Of a DNA stretch of 64,000 nt, positions 21,701 to 32,703 are shown piece by piece. Source of the DNA: Pisolithus tinctorius (taxonomy: Eukaryota; Basidiomycota; Agaricomycetes; Boletales; Pisolithaceae); assembly GCA_024663395.1 (NCBI GenBank), contig JANFAH010000075.1:62001-126000 (forward strand), written 5' to 3'. The notes beneath the pieces were generated by a model. The model ran no database searches, had not been told where the DNA came from, and saw only the letters and a program-made list of their open reading frames with translations. The position numbers and the translations under genes are program-made. How positions within the stretch are numbered: the stretch's first letter is position 1; each line of letters starts with the position of its first letter.

Positions 21701-22413
21701 ATTCGCATGTGATGGAGCTGAATGGCAAGCCGATCCGTTGTGCCCGAGGTGCAGCTGAGCACCAGTCTGAGTCCGCTCTGTAAACATAATGCCAAGTAAT
21801 GAAGGCATGTCTCACCATGTGGAGTGCTGATTCCCCAAAGAATTCTCCATTCCAGTGTTGCACTCTGTGGAAAAGCAAGCGTTGGTGAGTCATCCTACAG
21901 CAGTCCCTGCAGTACATGGGCTGGTGCAAGCAATCTGCACATCTGTACAACCCTTCCGTTCCACAACTTATGCAGTTCCGTGGGTTAGGAGGTGCTTCCA
22001 GCTCCAAAAGGACCTTCATGAACTCCTCTTTGTGAGGAAGCCATTCCCGGATATAATCATTCTGGGTCTGAGAGCGGAAGTGAGCTTGGGTTGTTGCATG
22101 AAGGATCCCTAGGTACCATTTTTCGCAGCAACTGTAATGGCTCTACAGAAGGAGCATTGTTATCATGTTGCATGTCGAGTGCATCTTCCACAGTATGCAT
22201 GTGGTGTTTGGAAGGCGATCGGGAATGCTTGGATGGTGAAGAGCGGGGTGAATGGACAGTGGAGGTGGCTTGGTGTTGTTCGATTGCAACTTCAACCAAT
22301 CTCGATCTGTTCTGACCGCTGGTTGTCCGAGTTTTGACTTCTAGTTGCTTGACCCAATGGCCAGCCGTACGCCCAATCATTCTCATTCGCTTTCCTGTGC
22401 TGCGTTTGGCCAT
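18781..22413 (-). pseudogene. CxC2-KDZ transposase (KDZ-1)
   Basis: Minus-strand multi-exon gene from ATG 22413 (MAKRSTGKRM, basic and Ser-rich N-terminus) to TAG 18783-18781. The CxC2 region at 22010-21850 has CISCGTEGLYRCADC, YCRDCCRMTHQ and LPFHRVQHWNG-type motifs. It is followed by LHLGHNG and a block ending FPATFEKPSTAFTF at about 21480. Then come GLFCATCPQPGINVDP (about 21170), MDGNFKAEHM (21050), FYDINCSYM (about 20590), HGHKQECYARH and GAGWVDGKIIETLWS (about 20420), and HRQELLDFQMSD. The C-terminal third is helical with a WLRAKA...RDRW motif near 19040. A TGA at 21219-21217 lies in the exon before the GLFCATC motif, so this copy is dead. It is divergent from gene A and convergent with the Zn2Cys6 gene. 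Confidence 0.88.
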
Positions 22414-22834
22414 CGCTATGTCGTTGATGGTAAGTATGATCGAGTCAGTTGTGGGTAAGGAGCATCTTAGATATCTTCGACAGAGCTTGACTTTCATTTC
22501 AAGATCATAGATCCCATCGTGATGGATTGAATATCCGGTATCAATGTGGAACTGATGCTCCTGACCTAAACACGGGAGGCACTAACCTTTTCGGGTGCAG
22601 AGCAGTCAACAGAATGAGTGTGATTGGCTCACCTCACCGATGTCGCAATTAATGGCCGCTGAAATGCCAACAATGAATGTGGAAACATTGCATAAAGTCG
22701 ATTACCAAGGCAGGAGATGCAATCGGGATGCAATTTGAACAATGGCATGGATACCATAGCGCCTTGCTTCAGGGTATTATAATACTTATTGTACCAGAGC
22801 CAGAAAATACCCTCCTTCCGTTCCAGAAGTCTGA

Positions 22835-25423
22835 ATGGATATGCAGTATGACGCAGAACATGGGTACGATGATTGGGTCCCGACGGATGTTGAAGATGCG
22901 AGTAGCATCGTCGCACAAGGCATCGAGCAGTCAGTAACTGGGGATGAGGACTGCGTAAATTTTGACATAGATGAATTGGAGGTGTTGGTTCGCAGATGGA
23001 GCGATTGGAAGGAGTCCGGAAAGACAAAGAAACCCATGATCTTGCAGTCCATATTAGCGGAGCTGCACGAATTAGACAAGAACACAGAGTTGTCACATGC
23101 AGAAATGCAGCTGAAGGCAGGGGTATGTCGATGCAGCGCTGGATGGGTCTTCCAAGACTGACAAATAACTTCCAGCTCGTGACTGCTTGGTTGAAGATAC
23201 CGCTGCGTTCCCAGAAGCCCCGAATTACACTCCGGGCCGGATACAAGTATTCCATGCGGTCAGTCGTTCAGGAATTGTATCACGACCATGTGCAGAAAAA
23301 ACTCGCTACCATGAGGGAGGATACTGGGGATGAAGAAGGCCCCAAACCAATTGGGGTCTATCAGCAGGCGCTCACCACATTCATACAGGATGACCTCTCC
23401 GACGAGCAGTTGGCGGCCGCGCAGGACATAGCTGCTAAATGGAACGGGATGGAAGGACCCGCTCCCGACATAAAAGCGAAGTGAGTTCTCAGCTGCACAG
23501 ATCGGCAAAGTGTTTGTGAAATGCTGTGGGTGCTTAGAAACGCAGCAAAATATGGGTACAAGTATTTCTGCAATTTTGTGGAAGAGATGTGGAGGTATTG
23601 CGGCATGTGGGTCATATGCTTTGCTGGGTGGAAAAATGCAGAAGGTACCGTGGAGGCATGCACGTGAGTTCCGAGGTCTATCCAATATCATTGTGCAGGT
23701 CTAAGCCTTTCCTAGCATGGACTTCAACCAAGATATTGCGGACGGAACATTGTTTAATGAGGTTCGGAACCTCGAGGGGTCATGGCGGGATTATCTTGGG
23801 GAAGCATTTGAAGAGGATGAGATTTCAAATGATGATGATGATGGCCAGAATGAAGGAAGCACAAGGGAGAAGGCCAGGATGATCGTGAAAGTGGATCCCG
23901 TCACTTTGGTGACCAAAGAAGACAGTACAGTATCAATCGGTGAAATTGCAGGTCTGTCCCGTGATTTACTGCAAAAGACGGTGCATGGATTCATGACCAC
24001 CCACTACAGTGAGTGTCAGATTCCTCGATGTAAGTTTCTCTAATGATCGGCCTCAAGGACGGACCTGCGGAAAGGCTACTGCAGCCGTGCCGTTCAAACA
24101 GCTCGGAGCGCATCAGCAGGAAATGATTGCGACCGAACACCTCCCCGCCAATTTCTCCTTTACTGTTGATCCAAGTCATATGTCGGTTTCAGCAGCTACT
24201 GAGCTTTTGAGCTTCTGGCATCAACAGCAGGCAGTTGACATGGGCAATGTATTTGCCTTTCAAATGTGGCTGGATCACTCTGGGACATTGCAGCCTCCAG
24301 CGGAGGATGGCAGAATTCCCCTGCAGATTGCAAGAGACTGGCGATCCAGGTCACAGACACCTGCAACTGCTCGAGCCCGGTCCAAAGCCCCAGCTCGGAC
24401 GATTCCAAAGTCCGGTCAGCAGGGAGAGCGACAGGGCAGAGCAAACACATTCCTGCGAAATGTCCAGAGCAGTGATGTGGATGCCTTTCCGCAGGCATCT
24501 CCTGCCATCTTCGCAGCTGTGGATATGCCTGGACCGAGCCATGATCATCGTCGCCGGGTCAATAGCAGAGCAAAGTCATCCCACCCAAAACGTCTCCATC
24601 GCAGGAGCATAGTTCTGGAGACTGACACTGATCATGACGATGACCTGCTGGAAGACCAGCAGCCCCAGGAAAAGCAGGGTCGTGACGCAACTCCCATTCC
24701 GTGCAAGACCATGGCGCAGATTCGGCCTGATGATGAGCATCTGAAAGACACCCGCCGGGTGCACAATAAAACTCCATTCCCTGGGAGGGCAATGAAAGCA
24801 CCCACCATTTCATATGCCGATGAAGATGCATTCGATTCTGATGAAGTCAACGAATCGGAGGCTCTAGGCGCAGCAGACGAATTGCCAACACTGTCCAAAG
24901 CGACGGCAGGTTAGTTTCCATGGCATTGGAGCGCTATCGTATTAAGTATTTCATAGATGAGATGATTGATTTCACCGGAAAGCTGAAGGATCGGTCTGAG
25001 AATCAGGGGGATGATCATTTGCATAGTGTTCCATTCGCCACAGATGCACCTCAAAATACATATGGACATCGAGACAAGCACACGGAGGTAAGGCTGAAGC
25101 CATCCTTGAAGAAAGGAGGCCAGGAACGCAGAAACCCTCCGCTTGCCAGACAAGATGCAGCCCAACATCATGCCAAAACCACCAGTAACAACTGATGGAT
25201 GGGCTTACCAAAGTGCAGCGATACGGATACCCAATCTGGACAGAAGAAATTGACACTGAGCAGTAGAGATGGAATGGCGGAGGGCATCTGGAAATCCCCT
25301 CGGGTCCGTCGGGCCCCTGCCAGGCTGGATGCGGATGTCCCTTCCCCCCAATTCAAGCGATCATGGAAACATACATTGGCGGAGCCAGGGGCTTCTTTGG
25401 GCAAGAAGGCAAGGATGCAATGA
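22835..25423 (+). CDS. KDZ-associated gene A (unknown function), apparently intact
   Basis: Exons 22835-23122, 23176-23480, 23538-23663, 23716-24008, 24058-24909 and from 24957. All five introns are about 47-57 bp and every junction keeps phase. The gene ends at the TGA at 25193-25195, or, with one more intron, at 25423. Conserved blocks: RAGYKYSMRSV; DDLSDEQLAAAQDIAAKWN; NAAKYGYKYFCNFVEEMW then GWKNAEGTVEAC; an acidic segment; and PFKQLGAHQQEMI...LSFWHQQQAVD. The C-terminal half is basic, Ser/Pro-rich and low complexity. It belongs to a large agaric family found next to CxC2-KDZ genes; the KDZ-2 copy is at 57297-54919. No catalytic motif is evident. It is divergent from the KDZ-1 transposase with about 420 bp between the starts. 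Confidence 0.75.
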
Positions 25424-25971
25424 TCCTGGATGTAGTTTTGATCCGAATGTACATATAACATTATAGAGGCGAAGAAACCATAGATTCAACGCAGCCTGTA
25501 ATGATCATGTTAGGGCCCACCCCCCACTACTGTTATGCAGGGCCCCAATCCGTTTATTTTGACTCACTCGCAACTGTGTCTGCACTCATGCCATTGCCAT
25601 GTAGTTGGCGGTGTTGCCCCTGGACTATATGCCAGGCGGCTTGCATTTATCTGTCATACTGGCCATGGAAACATGACATTTGCAACTCCCACCTCGTGGC
25701 AGATGTTCCCATGGTTGGACGTTGAACATTGATATTCGGAGCGGCAATGGCTTCCAATCAGTGAAATCGATTAGCACCCATCCACTATGGCAGACCAATT
25801 GCCCCACGGAGTATGCTTCAATCCAGGAGGTTGGGCTCATTCGATTTCATGATGCAATTCCATTAATCATTTGTAGTTCGCATTCGCCAAATCGAAGCCA
25901 GGGGGGAGGACCCTCCACAATCTGCAGGCCCCTCAAGGAGGGGTCAAAAGGCAGGAACCATCTGACGGTCC
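25424..25971. other. Spacer between gene A and gene B
   Basis: Only short open frames; no recognised content. Confidence 0.4.
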
Positions 25972-26370
25972 ATGAGCCATGGTGGACATAGCCAGATGCC
26001 GGAGCACTTTCCACCTCGACCTCGGCTTTCTGAGGTTTCCGCCTCCATGGTTGATCTAATTCCACCACCACCTCCACCCTGTGAGGACACTGCGCCAATA
26101 GAAGATGAAATTCCACCCCCCCCACCACCTCCTGACAATCTTGAGGACATGGCCGAAGAGGCACCACCACCACCACCTAGTGAAGAAAGCGATGATAGCG
26201 AGGAGAAACCCCCCCCGCCACCGTCCGACGAAGATGAGACTGAAAATGCCCTCATCCCACCTCCACCTCCACCGTCAGATGACGTGGCAATGATAAATGA
26301 TCCGATCCCACCTCCACCTCCCTCCTCGCAAGAATCCGACTCCCACCATTCAGTCACATCACCAGATGGG
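25972..26370 (+). pseudogene. KDZ-associated gene B, 5' part (proline-rich)
   Basis: ATG 25972 opens a frame that runs to the insertion point of element 2 at 26370. After about 30 residues it is a series of poly-proline blocks of 5-8 residues alternating with acidic segments (SEESDDSEEK, SDEDETE), typical of a disordered linker. The frame stays open across the duplicated ATGGG into 44595. The matching glycine-rich minus-strand frame at 25944-26357 is its shadow. Function unknown. Confidence 0.55.
26366..26370. repeat. Left target-site duplication ATGGG, element 2
   Basis: Identical to 44590-44594, directly flanking the two LTRs. Confidence 0.95.
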
Positions 26371-26823
26371 TGTTACGTTTCACCCCTAACTTTTCCTTTT
26401 CTGTTGTACGTTTACCTCATTTGTGATCCGTTGGACTTACTTTCCTTTTTGAGCCATCTTCTCTCTGTTCTGACAGCTCCTTACCTCCACCACTAGCATT
26501 ACTCGCTCGTTACATGCGTAGGACATGTGTCGTCATTGTTCAACCAATGGCGTTGTTATCTCGTTTACATGCAGATGCCTCATGGTCCGTTTTCTTGTAG
26601 TATTTAGACTGCCGGCTCAAGTCTTGGAACCCCAGACTTGAGCTGCTCAATCATACGCAGCGTTCCTTAGAACTTCACCCTCAGTGTCCCTAACCAGGAC
26701 CACTCTTACCGGCGTTGCCCCAAATCCTCTGTCGTTTACAGAGGTTACTGCAGCCATTGCTCAGTAGAAACCATAGACTGCATCTGAGCTCTCCCTACAT
26801 CTTGACTTCGGTCGAGCGTAACA
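26371..26823 (+). repeat. 5' LTR, element 2
   Basis: TGTTACG...CGTAACA. TATTTA at 26601-26606, then AGACTTGAGCT at 26634-26644 as the likely RNA start. It differs from the 3' LTR at roughly 25 positions, nearly all at CpG. Confidence 0.95.
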
Positions 26824-26825
26824 AA

Positions 26826-26836
26826 AGCTCAAGTCT
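26826..26836 (+). other. Putative self-priming primer-binding site, element 2
   Basis: AGCTCAAGTCT starts two bases after the LTR. It is the exact 11-nt reverse complement of AGACTTGAGCT at 26634-26644, which lies about 30 bp after the TATA-like box. This is the arrangement of Tf1, where the RNA 5' end folds back to prime. Confidence 0.7.
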
Positions 26837-26909
26837 ACAGCCTTTGGCTGAATCGGTCACTGCTTAGTGCACCACCACGAACCCCTGAAATAACTGACAT
26901 TGGGCACCG

Positions 26910-28025
26910 TTGCGACCCACTCGTGAAGAATCGTCATCTGAAGACGAAGACCAGGAGAGCACTGTCACAGACAACTCCTCCAACGAACCCAAACAACCAG
27001 ATAGAGGCTTTACCTCAGGTATCCTCTCGAACCTCTTCTCCCAGTCTCTCGCATCGCTTGGAACCCCCATCCAACCGATTCCCCCGCCACTTTTCCCTGC
27101 ACACCCACCCCCACCCCCGAATACGATGTCTGGTTCATTGTCGAAGGCACCAGTTGGCAATGCCACCAAAGCCACTGAACTGAAGATTGGTGCTCCCTCT
27201 GATTTTGATGGAGACCAAAAGAATGCCATGAGCTGGCTGTACTCTGTACAGACCTACCTCTTGGTCAATGAAGAACTGTATGATACGGACACCAAACAGG
27301 TGGTCTACACTTTATCTTACATGAAGAAAGGTGTCGCCCATTCCTGGGCTGCCACCTATCAGAAGACAGCTCTGGAGAAAACTCCCCCAAGCTTCAGATC
27401 CTTCAGAGACTTTGTAAAAAGTTTTAAGGAGTCCTTCACCTCCCCCGACACAGCCGGTACTGCAATTGCCAAGTTGCATACCCTAAAACAGAAAGAATTG
27501 GTCAAACAATATATCACCGATTTCCGAACCACTGCCACTGACTCTACCATCACGGAAGATGTCGCCTTGATCGAGTTCTTCTCACAAGGACTCAAACCTT
27601 TCATCGCGAACAGAATCCATATGATGGAAACCACCCCTACAAAGATCATGGAGTGGTACACACAAGCACAGAAGTTCGACGCCAAGTGGAGAAAAGTAAA
27701 CGAATTCTCCACAAGGAAAGAAAAGAAGATGTTCCACCCGAGGAACAGTTTTAATGAAGAAAAAGATCCAAACACCATGGATGTGGATGGAGTGAGACTC
27801 TCCAAAGAAGAACGAGACCGACACATCAAGGAAGGAAGATGTTTCGGTTGTGGAAATAAAGGACATCTCTCTCAAGAATGTCCAGACAAGGGGAAAATTC
27901 CCCAGAAGAAGGTCAAAAAGATCTGCAAAATTGTGGAAGTAGAAGAAAGCAACAATGAAGAAAAAGTCGCTGGTCCATCCATTGCTCTGGTAAACATCAC
28001 TAGAGCCCTTGGAAAGGATTTTTGA
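26910..28025 (+). CDS. gag: Gag, element 2
   Basis: The open frame runs from a TTG at 26910 (no in-frame ATG upstream before a stop) to TGA 28023-28025. The first in-frame ATG is 27126, so the original start may have been lost by mutation. The N-terminus is acidic and Pro-rich. A Ty3-type capsid follows (FDGDQKNAMSWLYSVQTYLL ... FRSFRDFVKSFKESF) and then a CCHC knuckle CFGCGNKGHLSQEC near 27841. The pol frame overlaps in -1 at the end. Confidence 0.85.
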   Translation: MRPTREESSSEDEDQESTVTDNSSNEPKQPDRGFTSGILSNLFSQSLASLGTPIQPIPPPLFPAHPPPPPNTMSGSLSKAPVGNATKATELKIGAPSDFDGDQKNAMSWLYSVQTYLLVNEELYDTDTKQVVYTLSYMKKGVAHSWAATYQKTALEKTPPSFRSFRDFVKSFKESFTSPDTAGTAIAKLHTLKQKELVKQYITDFRTTATDSTITEDVALIEFFSQGLKPFIANRIHMMETTPTKIMEWYTQAQKFDAKWRKVNEFSTRKEKKMFHPRNSFNEEKDPNTMDVDGVRLSKEERDRHIKEGRCFGCGNKGHLSQECPDKGKIPQKKVKKICKIVEVEESNNEEKVAGPSIALVNITRALGKDF

Positions 28026-30585
28026 ATGGGAACTCTGAGTTGATGCCAGAAGTTCCCCACCCTAAAGACAGCCCAGTTTCTGTTGCACCTGTACTTGTAA
28101 CGTCTACACCCGAACGTACTATGCAGATCCCCATTTCCCTCTATGCATCAGAAACTACCACAAAAGCTGTCAACACCACCGCTCTAGTCGACTCTGGAGC
28201 AGAAATTTCTTGCATTGATTGGGGTTTCGTGCGAAAACACCAAATCCCCACTCAATGACTTGCTGAACCCATCCTTGCCAAAAACGCCGATGGAACCCAA
28301 AACTCGAAAGGAAGAATCCTGTTTTCCGCCACCCTTTACTTCAAGATTAAAGGACTCGTTCATCAGTCCTTTTTCCATGTCATCAATTGTGGAACGGAAA
28401 ATGTCATCCTGGGTCTCCCTTGGCTGCAAGAAAACAACCCAGTCATCGACTGGAGGATGGGCACTCTATCTATCAACGAGAAAACCGATAGATCCAAAGA
28501 ATTAAAACGCAACATCTCTTCTGTTGCTGTCGAAGAACCAACTGTGAACCTGGTATCCCCTGCAGAAAAGAAAGGGATAAACAAGTTCATGGATTATGAA
28601 GAGCCTGAAGATGAAACCATCTGAGCACACTTCGTGATGTCAGTTGGAAAACCTGTTGAAGAAGCCAAGAAGGTTAACCCCAACAACACCCTTCTTCGAA
28701 AGATCACCACTGCTACTGAATTAGCACAAGAAGAACACAAGAAGAAACCAAAGGCCATCCTCCCTGAGGACTACAAAGACTTCGCCTCGATTTTCGAGAA
28801 ACCATCCGATGGGGTTTTACCTCCATCATGACCATATGACCATACCATAAACCTTGTAGAGGACTTCGTCCCCAAGGTGGCCAAGGCATATCCTCTCTCT
28901 CCCTCTGAGCGAGAGTCCGCAGAAAAGTTTATCGAAGAAAACCTTCGAGAAGGAAAGATCCGTCCCTCGAAGTCCCCCCAAGCTGCCCCCTTCTTCTTCG
29001 TAGGAAAGAAGGATGGCTCTCTGCGGCCTTGCCAAGACTACAGGTATCTGAACAAGAATACGGTGAAGGATGCATACCCCCTTCCCCTCATTTCGGACCT
29101 TATAGACAAACTAAAGGGAGCCTCCGTCTTCACGAAGATGGATGTCAGGTCGGGCTATAACAACGTCTGCATCAAAGAAGGAGACCAGTGGAAAGCGGCG
29201 TTTATCACACACAAGGGACTCTTCGAACCAACTGTTATGTTCTTCGGATTGTGCAATTCCCCTGCCACTTTCCAGCGATTCATGAACAACTCTTTCAGAG
29301 ATATGATCGCCGAAGGATGGCTGGTCATCTACATGGACGACCTCCTGATCTTCTCCAATGACCCCGAAGAACATAAACGACAGACCTGCCGTGTCCTTGA
29401 AAGAATGAAAGAACTCTCCCTTCCCCTGAAACTGGAAAAATGTCACTTCGATCTGACTGAGGTGGAATATCTTGGGATGATCATCAAAGAGAACACCATT
29501 GCCATGGACCCCATTAAAGTCCAAGGCATCGCCAAATGGCCTGTCCCAAAGAAGGTCAAAGATGTACGGGCCTTTTTAGGATTCACAAACTTTTATAGGA
29601 GATTCGTCCCCTATTACTCTGATATTGCCTGACCACTCATTGACCTAACAAAGAAAACCGTCGCTTGGGAATGGTCTAAGAAATGCCAAACTGCCTTTGA
29701 ACTCCTGAAAAGGATATTCATGGCACAACCTACCCTCCGAATGCCAGATGTTTCTCGACCATTTGCAGTCTCTACCGACGCATCCAAATATGCAACAGGA
29801 GGTATCCTCCTCCAAGAGGACTCGAACGGACAATGGCAACCTTGTGCCTTCATTTCTCAGTCGTTCAATCCTGCAGAAAGGAATTACAATATATTTGACA
29901 GAGAATTGTTAGGAGTCATAAGAGGCTTAAAGACGTGGAGACATTATCTCCATGGATCCCCGTTCCCCGTCAAGGTCTTCACAGACCATAAAAACCTAAT
30001 GTACTTCAAATCGCCACAGAACCTGAACCGTCGCCAAGCCCATTGGCTCCTCGATCTCGCAGACTTTGATCTGCAACTGGAACACATCCCAGGAAAAGAC
30101 CTGGCCACACCTGATGCACTCTCCCGCCGACCCAACCACATCCCTGATGATGATGAGGACAACAAAGGAGTTACCCTCCTCCCACAGACCCTGTTTGTCA
30201 ATCTCATCGACACCAACCTTACTCAGAAGGTTGCCTCTTCTTCCATGGAAGACCCCATCGTCCAAACGGCACTCCATGCCATAGAAAATGTTGACATGCC
30301 ACTTCCGTTTAAATCTCACCTCTCTGACTGGAGGTTCGACAATGGAGTGTTGCTTTATAAAGACCAGGTATATATTCCTGACGACCCTACCCTCCGCCGG
30401 ACTGTTGTGTCCAACCACCATGATCACCCCTCCGCTGGACACCCTGGTGTCCTAAAAACCCGACAACTCGTTTCTTCCGAGTTTTGGTGGCCGGGACTCA
30501 CGTCCTTTGTCCGAAAATACATTGAAGGCTGTGCCGTGTGCCAGCAAAATAAAGTAAATACCCACCCCACGACACCACCCCTTAC
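28022..30585 (+). pseudogene. pol: Pol of element 2, 5' part (protease-RT-RNase H-integrase N-terminus)
   Basis: One frame from the -1 overlap with gag to the element 3 insertion. Protease motif VDSGAEISCID is near 28189; the RT YMDD box is near 29333; RNase H TDASKYATGG near 29779; the integrase HHCC zinc site ends near 30550. In-frame TGA codons lie at 28256-28258, 28622-28624, 28829-28831 and 29630-29632. At the last three, element 1 has CGA in the aligned position. The frame resumes at 41952. Confidence 0.93.
30581..30585. repeat. Left target-site duplication CTTAC, element 3
   Basis: The right copy at 41952-41956 is CTTAT. Since the next base is G, the difference is a CpG transition (ACG to ATG). 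Confidence 0.88.
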
Positions 30586-31111
30586 TGTCATAGTCATGCC
30601 TCGACCCCAGCCGGACTCGGCCTCGCACTCACTCAGTCTGGCCTCGGCCTCGCCTGTCCCGCATCTCCAGTTGGTCTAGCGCAGTAGACACTGCTTTGCA
30701 GTGTCTGTCATTTTGGTTAAGTCCTGTCCCCGGTCCTGTCCCCGGTCCACCTGTCCCGGTCTCTGATACCTTAGTCATACGTTAGTAATCCTTGTCTTAC
30801 CAATCGTCTTAGCAATCCTTGCGAGACCGGCATTACCGGTCTCCGTACTATAGTTGTTTCTAGTATATAAGCTTGTAGATACTTGGCCTGTAGACCTCAG
30901 TCTGAAGTCAACTAAGTTAACCCTGATAACCCCGCCTCGGCCTCGGACTCAGACTGAGACCCACACAAGGGAATAGCGCTGTATCCTCAGTCGCTAAGTC
31001 CAACCAGTCCACCCATCTGTACCTTCGTCTTTACCCCTGACTCCGATCCCTCGGCCTCACGCCTGCTTCGGTCTCCGGTCCGGTCTCAACCTGGACACCC
31101 CGTACTTGACA
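30586..31111 (+). repeat. 5' LTR, element 3
   Basis: TGTCATAG...CTTGACA. TATATAA at 30864-30870. The RNA-start candidate AGTCTGAA at 30899 matches the primer-binding site in reverse complement. Confidence 0.95.
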
Positions 31112-31113
31112 GT

Positions 31114-31123
31114 ATTTCAGACT
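31114..31123 (+). other. Putative self-priming primer-binding site, element 3
   Basis: ATTTCAGACT starts two bases after the LTR. It is the reverse complement of AGTCTGAAAT in the 3' LTR (41739-41748). The 5' LTR copy has one changed base (AGTCTGAAGT). Confidence 0.6.
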
Positions 31124-31149
31124 CGCCACCTGTGTGGGTCTAAACCATC

Positions 31150-32130
31150 ATGGCAACCAAGACTCACTTCCAACCTCCCCGTGGCCGCTCTGCCACTAAT
31201 CCCGACTCCACTTCAGCCAGTGGGGCTCGCCGCGAAACAGCTCTAGCTGTGTTGGGCACCACTAGGCGCTCCCCAGAACCTGTCAGTCCTTTCAGGGGCT
31301 TTTCAGCCTGGACATCCAATACCCCCACCCCACGTCATCCCACTGCTCCCATCCCCAAGGGTGACCCTGGCGATGATGGGCCGGGCGACAATGATGATAA
31401 CCACCCAGAAGATGATGACCCCGGTAATGACCCCGGTGATAATGGTCCCGGTGATGATAACCCGGAAGATAATGATCCGGAAGATGATCTGGACTTCCCA
31501 GACCCGGACACCGAACCTGCAGTCACGGTCTTCGATAGTCTCGCAAAGGCCATCAAGCTGTTGGCTCGCAACACCCGTACTAGTCCTGAGTCCTCAAGCA
31601 GGACCAAGTTACGCGAGCCTGACACCTTTGATGGTACCGACCCCAAGAAGCTTCGCGCATTCTTCATCCAGTGTGAACTTAACTTCCAAGACCGACCCCG
31701 GGCTTTCAGGACCAATCGTGCCAAAGTCATCTTCGCCCAGTCGTACCTCAAAGGTATGGCTCTTGAATGGTTCGAGCCGGACTTACTTGGACTCGACGAC
31801 CCCGATGACCGGCCTCTCTGGATGGACTCTTGGAGGGAGTTCGTCTTAGAATTGCAAACCACCTTCGGACCCCATGACCCGGTTGCTGATGCCGAAAGTC
31901 AACTCGACCACTTGCACATGAAAGATAGCCAGCACATCAATAAATATGTAGTCGACTTCAATCGGCTTGCTTCACAAGTCCGAGGCTATGGAGATGGTGC
32001 GCTGCGCCACCACTTCTACTCCGGACTCCCAGACCAGATTAAGGATGAAGTTTGTTGAGTTGGCAAACCCTGGACACTTCACGAGCTCTGCCACCTCGCC
32101 CAGGAGATAGATGCACACTATTGGGAGCGC
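31150..32130 (+). pseudogene. gag: Gag of element 3, 5' part
   Basis: ATG 31150 starts MATKTHFQPP. A long acidic Asp/Asn/Pro/Gly repeat (31360-31500) is followed by a Ty3-type capsid (LREPDTFDGTDPKKLRAFF, HINKYVVDFNRLASQVRGYG). A TGA at 32056-32058 interrupts it. The frame continues to the element 4 insertion at 32130 (…HYWER) and resumes at 35913. Confidence 0.9.
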
Positions 32131-32478
32131 TGTAGGGAATGTAATTTCCCTACTAGGGGAATTGTTTTATTTTGTTCATTTTATTCAGTTTTGATTCTAG
32201 GTGTTTTTTCTGCTAGTGGTACTTAAGAGTTTCGCATTTTGGTTGCTTAGTCAGCACTACCTAGTACTGGATGTAGTTAGTTTTTTCTAAACCAATAGAC
32301 GAGTTACCCTAAGACGAGAGACGAGTTCGAGCAGGTCGTTTCCCTGCACTCAGACAGCCTCAGAAGCCTTCAGACGACTACCAGGATCTTGCTAGGCTAT
32401 AGAAGCCCCCTTTGGCCAACTCTCTCCTCTCAGATTTCACTCTTCCCCTCACTCTCCCACCTAAATAATTTTCCTACA
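32131..32478 (+). repeat. 5' LTR, element 4
   Basis: Starts with the inverted repeat GTAGGGAA/TTCCCTAC. The first ~55 bp are nearly identical to the other LTR; the rest has many transversions and indels. Confidence 0.9.
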
Positions 32479-32480
32479 AC

Positions 32481-32498
32481 TGGAGCCCACCGCGAGGG
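32481..32498 (+). other. Candidate tRNA-type primer-binding site, element 4
   Basis: TGGAGCCCACCGCGAGGG begins two bases after the LTR. A leading TGG would pair with a tRNA 3' CCA. The tRNA is not identified. Confidence 0.5.
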
Positions 32499-32703
32499 GC
32501 TTCTGTCTTAGCCTGGCACCCATCCCAACCTTCCCAGATTTTACTTTGCAGTCTCCAGCTTTGTTTTCGCAATTTTCAGGCTCGGTTTAGCAGATTTCAC
32601 CTTTCGGTCTCATTTTTGCAGTCACTTTGCTCGCATTTTCGTGTTTTCCCACTCGCGCGCACTCACTTATCAAGCATTCACACTCGTATAAACTCCCGAA
32701 GTC

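Noticed and set aside
25944..26357. Glycine-rich minus-strand protein
   Set aside because: It is the antisense shadow of the poly-proline blocks of gene B.
28256..29632. Stop-codon readthrough or recoding as the reason for TGA in element 2
   Set aside because: Element 1 has CGA at the matching codons and the stops are scattered without shared context, so point mutation is simpler.
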